Positions 59,000-64,000 of a DNA stretch of 64,000 nt are shown here, piece after piece. The DNA comes from Phycomyces nitens. Its lineage: Eukaryota > Mucoromycota > Mucoromycetes > Mucorales > Phycomycetaceae. Position numbers and translations under genes: made by a program. The notes under the pieces were generated by a model, which saw only the letters and a list, made by a program, of their open reading frames with translations, had not been told where the DNA came from and made no database searches. Position 1 is the stretch's first letter. Each line of letters begins with the position of its first letter. The stretch is from the NCBI GenBank assembly GCA_022702545.1, contig JAHRBC010000003.1, positions 744,001-808,000 on the forward strand, written 5' to 3'.

Positions 59000-61556
59000 A
59001 TGACAAACCAGATGATCTCCCGAATGTTCCGTGTCAAGAAACTTTCAAACAAGATCGTCTTGCCTGTCTATAAAGAGTCGGAACTACCAGACCTTGTGAG
59101 CTCCATCAGTGCCCAGCAGAGAACGGTTCCTCAGATAGAGACCGGTGTTGAAAAGGAAGAGGAAGAAGAGGTAAGCTATATACACACAAACACTATATCC
59201 ATTCATTATTCACACACACACAAAAATCTTTAAGCACGATCTCCAGGCCGCAATATCCGCTGCACAGGCCGCAGTGACAACAGGTGCAAGGATAGAGAGC
59301 TTTATCCCCACCCCTGATGCCTCTAGGACCATAAGCGACGAAAAGTATCTTTGTCTCTACAAGAAAAAGTTTATACAACCTTCGACAAATATCCGTTTTT
59401 CATCAACAGTCGAAGATACTAGTGGATGTCCTTTTGTTGTCGATGAAGAGGATGTGCCCTTTTTGGCCCAGTTCAACATGAAACATTCTTTGGAGATGAA
59501 CGAAGCCGGGTTGGAGAATATAATGCACCATATTGAAGCGGTTGTCGAGCATCATTTTCCACATCTTTATCTGGTAAGTTGTCTCGAGTGCACGTTTGTC
59601 TATGGTCTACTTATATGGAATTGAAATAGGATCCGTCCCAAGTGCCTACTTTTAATGACATTTACCATTTACTACCAGAGTACTCCAATATTCGCTCACA
59701 AACCGGCCTAGAATCGGTATATCAGCATTGGAAGAAGAGGTGCCAGCATCGACAAGGCCGATCAATAATCCCCAGAGTCAGGCACGAGGATCTCATAAAG
59801 GGGGATGGGGACCCCTATGTGTGTTTCCGTCGAAGAGAGACAAAGGCCCTGAGAAAGACTCGCCAGTCTGATCAGCATGCTCTGGATAGGCTACGTAAAC
59901 TGCGGACACAGATGGAGAATGCGCGCAACCTGCTTGAGATGGTGCTTCGTCGAGAGAAGCATCGAAAGGAGAGTCTGGTTCTCGAGCACACAGTCTTTGA
60001 TTCTCGATCAAAGCTGCGTACTTACCAGCGACAGTTGGGAATCAATGAGGACGAAGACATATTCCCACCCAGGAAGAAGCACAGATCGATTCCAGAAGAA
60101 GGATATTCTGGGTAGGTTGCAGCAGAACAGTTATTAAGGCCCAGGCATCTAATATATCTAACACTCTCTCTCTTTTTTTTTATAGCACAACCATCAAGAT
60201 CCCTCTTAACCGACTGAAGCGTGATAACGGTGATAAATCTGGAGTTCAGCTCGCAATCGAGTCTGATCTTGCTCGAAAGAGAGATGTGGACTCTATATTT
60301 GAAGACAGGACAACTGTAAGTCTCTTTGTACCCGGCATCCTATGGGGTTCACTAACAAGATCTTGTCATCTAGCGTCCCTACAATCCATTCAGTATACCC
60401 ATTCCTTGCAGCTTTTTCCAAAAGGTCCGCCAAGAGGATAACAAATGCCGTTATAGAAAGCGGGCTGGTCGTGGTGGAAGGATATTTCTTGACCGATCCT
60501 ACTCTCGACAAAGCTATAAAGACATGGATGATAGTCCTCATCAAGACATGGAAGAGCCTTATAATCGGTTTAAATTCGATTCAGACCCAAGTGATGATGA
60601 AGACTCTGACGACTGGCCAGTGTATCCAATGGAAAACAAGTAAGGTTTTGAATAAACAGAATGATAAAAGACTCACAACTCTGTGTATAGTTTTCTTAGA
60701 CATCGGGTCAAACTTATTTCAGATCTTGAACTCAGGCATCTTACTGGCATATCTGCCTTGAGCCCATTAAACCTACTAAACTTCCGTGCTAGTCAGGGAA
60801 CGTCCATGTCCCAAAAGCAATCTGATGTCAATGGAGGCTTGAGCTCCTCGGCTACCGCAAATGGCCAGGCATTCAATATAGCTTCTCAGCCGATCAAGAG
60901 GCAAAATAGCCGAGTCAAAATGACGCCTCAACAGGCAGCAGCGGCTATGACCAGCGATATGCTGGTCGCAAATATGGCTGCTGCTGTTAATATCAATGGT
61001 CAAAACAGAACAGTATCTCAGTTGGCCGCAATATCAGCTGCTCAACAACAAGTTCAACAGCAAGTTCAACAGCAAGTTCAACAGCAAGTTCAACAACACG
61101 TTCAACAGCAGCAAGTTCAACAGCAGCAGCACGTTCAACAGCAACAACAGCAATTGCAGCAACAATTACAGCAGCAGCTTCAACAGCTTCAACAACAGGA
61201 GCAACAGCAATTACAACAACAACAATTGCAGCAGCTACAAATACAGCAGCAGCAGCAATTACAGCAACAGCAACTGCAGCAACAGATACAACAACAGCAA
61301 CAACTACAACAACATCTAGTACTGCATGGTAAGCTATCAGATCAAACGAATTTAATCGTATTGAAGCAAGGCACTAAGCCATTGATTAAATGGCTGTTTA
61401 GCTTCAATCATATCAAATGGAAATCCCTATTATTCAAAGCAGTTGCTACCTGGAACATCTGTACCAACCACAATCCCTACCATACCAACATCTTCAAACT
61501 TGATAAAGAATGGATCATCCCAAACCTCTTTCACTAGACAACCGGCTGTTTCCTAA
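59000..61556 (+). CDS. EPL1: Enhancer of polycomb-like protein EPL1 (NuA4/Piccolo subunit) with poly-Gln tail
   Basis: EPL1 binds and activates the ESA1 acetyltransferase in the NuA4/Piccolo complex. Exons: 59000-59170, 59235-59573, 59630-60111, 60186-60315, 60374-60639 and 60691 onward. The EPcA region starts with RVKKLSNKIVLPVYKESELP, then ARIESFIPTPDASRTISDEK and FNMKHSLEMNEAGLENIMHH. The basic helix VCFRRRETKALRKTRQSDQH and RLRKLRTQMENARNLLEMVL follow. The C-terminal region has KIPLNRLKRD and RYRKRAGRGGR, then a Gln-rich tract at about 61035-61320. The C-terminus is uncertain. A donor at 61320 or 61330 joined to a downstream acceptor ends either at 61537 or at 61556. The second frame (SVPTTIPTIPTSSNLI) is compositionally better. 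Confidence 0.88.
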
Positions 61557-61875
61557 GAGACTTTCTGGATCGTCTTATTACATTCGCACCCACCAACCAA
61601 CCATACTTATCCCATTTCCCGCGACATTATTATTTTGTACAGCCTCAACTCATTTGCATTACATTCAATACTTTTTCATCTCTCTTTTTTTATATTTTCA
61701 ATTCCTTATTAAACATCTCTTTTTTATATATTTATTTATTTATTACCAAATACTCTACGAAAAGCCGTGTTGGGTTTACATGATTTTATATTATTCAGTG
61801 TACAAAATAAAACCTCTGAACAAGCACGCTTTATTATTATTATTTACAGGAAGCCAGAATAGCTTTGTCGACAAT

Positions 61876-63994
61876 TTATTCATATTCTTCACCTTCACCA
61901 GCAGAAGAACCTTGTACATCAGAATCGTATTCCTCTGGAACATCACTTCCACTGTCATCAGGTGCGAAATCCTCATCGGCTACAGACACAAAACGTTTAG
62001 TTCAAAGTACTACATTCAAAATTCTATTGTACTCACGACTCTCTTCTTCTTCATCTTGATCTGGCATTCTAACTTCTGTTCGTCGCTTCTTCCGAGCATC
62101 ATATGCATCATCATCGTCTTCCATGACATCGTCAATGTCTGTGTATGTGATGATGGTTTCCTCATTGTTCTCGCTCTTAACCTTGATCTTCTTTTGTTTC
62201 ATAAAGTCTTCAAGATTGGCATACTCTTCACGGTTAATACTAGAGAACTGAATGTCGTTTCCACTCTTCATGTGGAACTTCATATCGAATGTACGGGAGC
62301 TTGCACCAGCAGAGGTTCCCACACGAGAGAAAGTGACTACGCCAATCTCATTAAGAGGAATAAAGGTAGGAGGTTTAGGAATAAAGAGGAAGCACTTTTC
62401 CAATGGGTACAGATATCCTTCGTTTGCCTTCATTGAGCACTTTAGAGCATGTGCACCGTGATGACTAGATTCCAAGTGTTTCTGGCTCAATAAACTAGAC
62501 ACATCTTACAGCAATTCTTGGCTTACCTTCTATAGGCACCTGGAACTGTAACCTTTCTGCTTGTCAAACAGCGGAAGATTGTGCTGATAACTTCATAGGT
62601 TGGGGCTTCATAGTGTTTCAATAGCCTGTTGTCATATTTCTCGCTCATGGTAGCCCTGTAGAATGAAATGTCAGATCTAGAGAAGATCTCGTTGGAATAC
62701 ATACTCATCCAAGTTCAATTCAACATCAATCTCATCTTCACGGACAAATTGAAATACAAGGAAGGGGTACTTTGTTTGACCCTGGCGCAAAGGTGGATCA
62801 AGGCCAATCTAAAAAAGATACTCTGTTTACACCTCTTTTGATTATCAAAACCCGAGTCGCTCAACTTACGACAAACAACACATGGACCTCATCAGGCTTG
62901 GGCAACAAGAACAGCTTGATAATACTGGAATACTGAATCTTGTAATCGTATGTCTTTCCGCGAAGACGAAGAAAGTCCTGGTACATGTCGATGTTGTAAC
63001 GACCACTGCACAACTTATTTTTTCAGAACACACATACATATATACATACATATACACAATTTAAACCACACCAAAACATACCGAGGGGTGAGACAGAGTA
63101 CTTCTTGGAACTGGACAATATTCTCGGTCGTCATCTGGCTGAATTCCAGCTTGGACTTTACTGTCTCGTAAAAGACCTGTGGACATTTCTTTTGTCAATC
63201 TCGGGTTTTGGCTGCGTGCCTGTTGTTGATTTACCATATCCGCATTCACTTCCTCTTCATCTGCATCCTCATCGTCGTTATTCTCAGTCTCCTTTGGCAC
63301 AGTACCAGGAATATAGAAAATGACGTCCATCAACTCATCGATTTCTCTGGGATTTACACCTTCGGGTGCAGGCTGTCCTGGATCCACAAAGTTGATCGAA
63401 ACCTCGTTCTTTCCTGGCTTGTTGGCACCAATTGCCTGTGCAAGAGGCAATTCAAACATTGTCTTGTTGGAAACATTAAACACAAGATTGGAACCTGCAA
63501 ATGACACCAAGGTATATACGTTTAGATTGTTGACCATAACGGACCAGAGACTCTTGGGTGTCTCCCTTTTTTTAAGAAAAGAAGTTTACCCTGAAAATCA
63601 GTCTTTCCCCAATTCCATCCCTTGACACTCAATTCTTTGGATTCGACGGCAATTTTGTAATACAATTTTGCAGTGTCCTTTAAAACCTCAAAATCCTAAA
63701 GGCAGATTTGAATGTCAATCGATTGTGTAATAATCAATCTTGCTAATCAAAACCGACCTCTGATTTAAAGCCATCAAATTTGGATACACTGCCATCCTTG
63801 AGTGTAACTCGTAATTGGTATCCTCTGGCTGCTCTGATCCAAGACATCTTTTTGAGATCATCAATCGATATAATGGTTGCCTTGTCTTCTGATGATTTCC
63901 ATCCTACTGCAGTAGGAGCTAATCTGAATCGACCAGTGTCTGGCTTGATTCCGCAATAGATCCCACTGAAATCGACGTGTTTTCTATCAGCCAT
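61876..63994 (-). CDS. POB3: FACT complex subunit POB3 (SSRP1-like, no HMG box)
   Basis: FACT is a histone chaperone (Spt16-Pob3) that acts on nucleosomes during transcription and replication. Nine exons give 542 residues: 63758-63994, 63590-63695, 63235-63494, 63082-63176, 62870-63005, 62705-62808, 62527-62655, 62037-62494 and 61876-61979. Motifs: [20 protein letters not shown] (N-terminal PH-like dimerisation domain), [40 protein letters not shown] and [19 protein letters not shown]. Then come [40 protein letters not shown] and EVGVVTF-like strands of the tandem PH (Pob3-M) domain. The acidic C-terminus ends [10 protein letters not shown]. As in fungi, no HMG box follows, unlike animal SSRP1. 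The start codon is 6 bp from the window end. The first donor GTCGGT is weak but needed. Confidence 0.94.
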
Positions 63995-64000
63995 ATCGTT

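Noticed and set aside
61510..62436. Long plus-strand open frame of 308 codons
   Set aside because: It reads through the EPL1 3' flank and then antisense to POB3 exons. Its hydrophobic composition is an artefact.

Overview
The window is nuclear DNA of a filamentous fungus, most likely an early-diverging Mucoromycota (Mucorales-like) species. The evidence is AT-rich intergenic DNA, genes split by many short introns (mostly 45-80 bp, GTAAGN...TAG), a FANCL gene and a tandem-CRIB PAK kinase, relics of LINE, MULE and gypsy-type elements, and multicopy proteins of a type I associate with Mucorales. No species can be named from sequence alone. All gene models below were spliced by hand from reading frame, splice signals and family alignment from memory. 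No search was run.

Layout. 0.6-2.1 kb: an alpha-arrestin-like gene (minus). 2.1-4.6 kb: a truncated gypsy-type gag-protease element with a 3' LTR-like end (minus), abutting a decayed host gene (4.5-6.1 kb). 6.37-6.89 kb: a TA-flanked MITE. 7.0-8.6 kb: a Ytp1-like membrane protein. 9.7-10.8 kb: a SANT/Myb protein (minus), then FANCL (10.9-12.4 kb), then a second arrestin-like gene carrying a PY motif (12.4-13.5 kb, minus). 13.5-29.2 kb is gene-poor and repeat-rich: a second decayed copy of the host family, a dispersed repeat, an LTR fragment, a MULE relic, a tRNA-Arg(CCG) and a LINE relic. 29.2-43.5 kb is gene-rich: RPL28, PAN3, a PAK/STE20 kinase with two CRIB motifs, the succinate-CoA ligase alpha subunit, a coiled-coil protein and a low-complexity protein. 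43.5-46.7 kb: a second copy of the dispersed repeat and a 664-bp foldback element. 46.8-64 kb: a small unknown protein, an NDUFA4/MLRQ-like subunit, RPS14, a MYST acetyltransferase, a 2OG-Fe(II) oxygenase, a DH-BAR-SH3 RhoGEF, EPL1 and POB3.

Functional links. Three chromatin genes lie within 15 kb (MYST acetyltransferase, EPL1 of NuA4/Piccolo, POB3 of FACT). Two Cdc42/Rho-type genes are present (PAK effector kinase and DH-BAR-SH3 GEF). Two arrestin-like adaptors flank the 2-13 kb segment. These are probably coincidental neighbours, because fungal genes are not normally operonic. The most unusual items are the gag-pro element with a single in-frame UAG after its zinc knuckle and no polymerase, several GC-AG introns, a 5-nt microexon, a PAK kinase with tandem CRIB motifs and DFS in place of DFG, a highly structured RPS14 intron, and two decayed copies of a lineage-specific family that may have a nuclease-like core.
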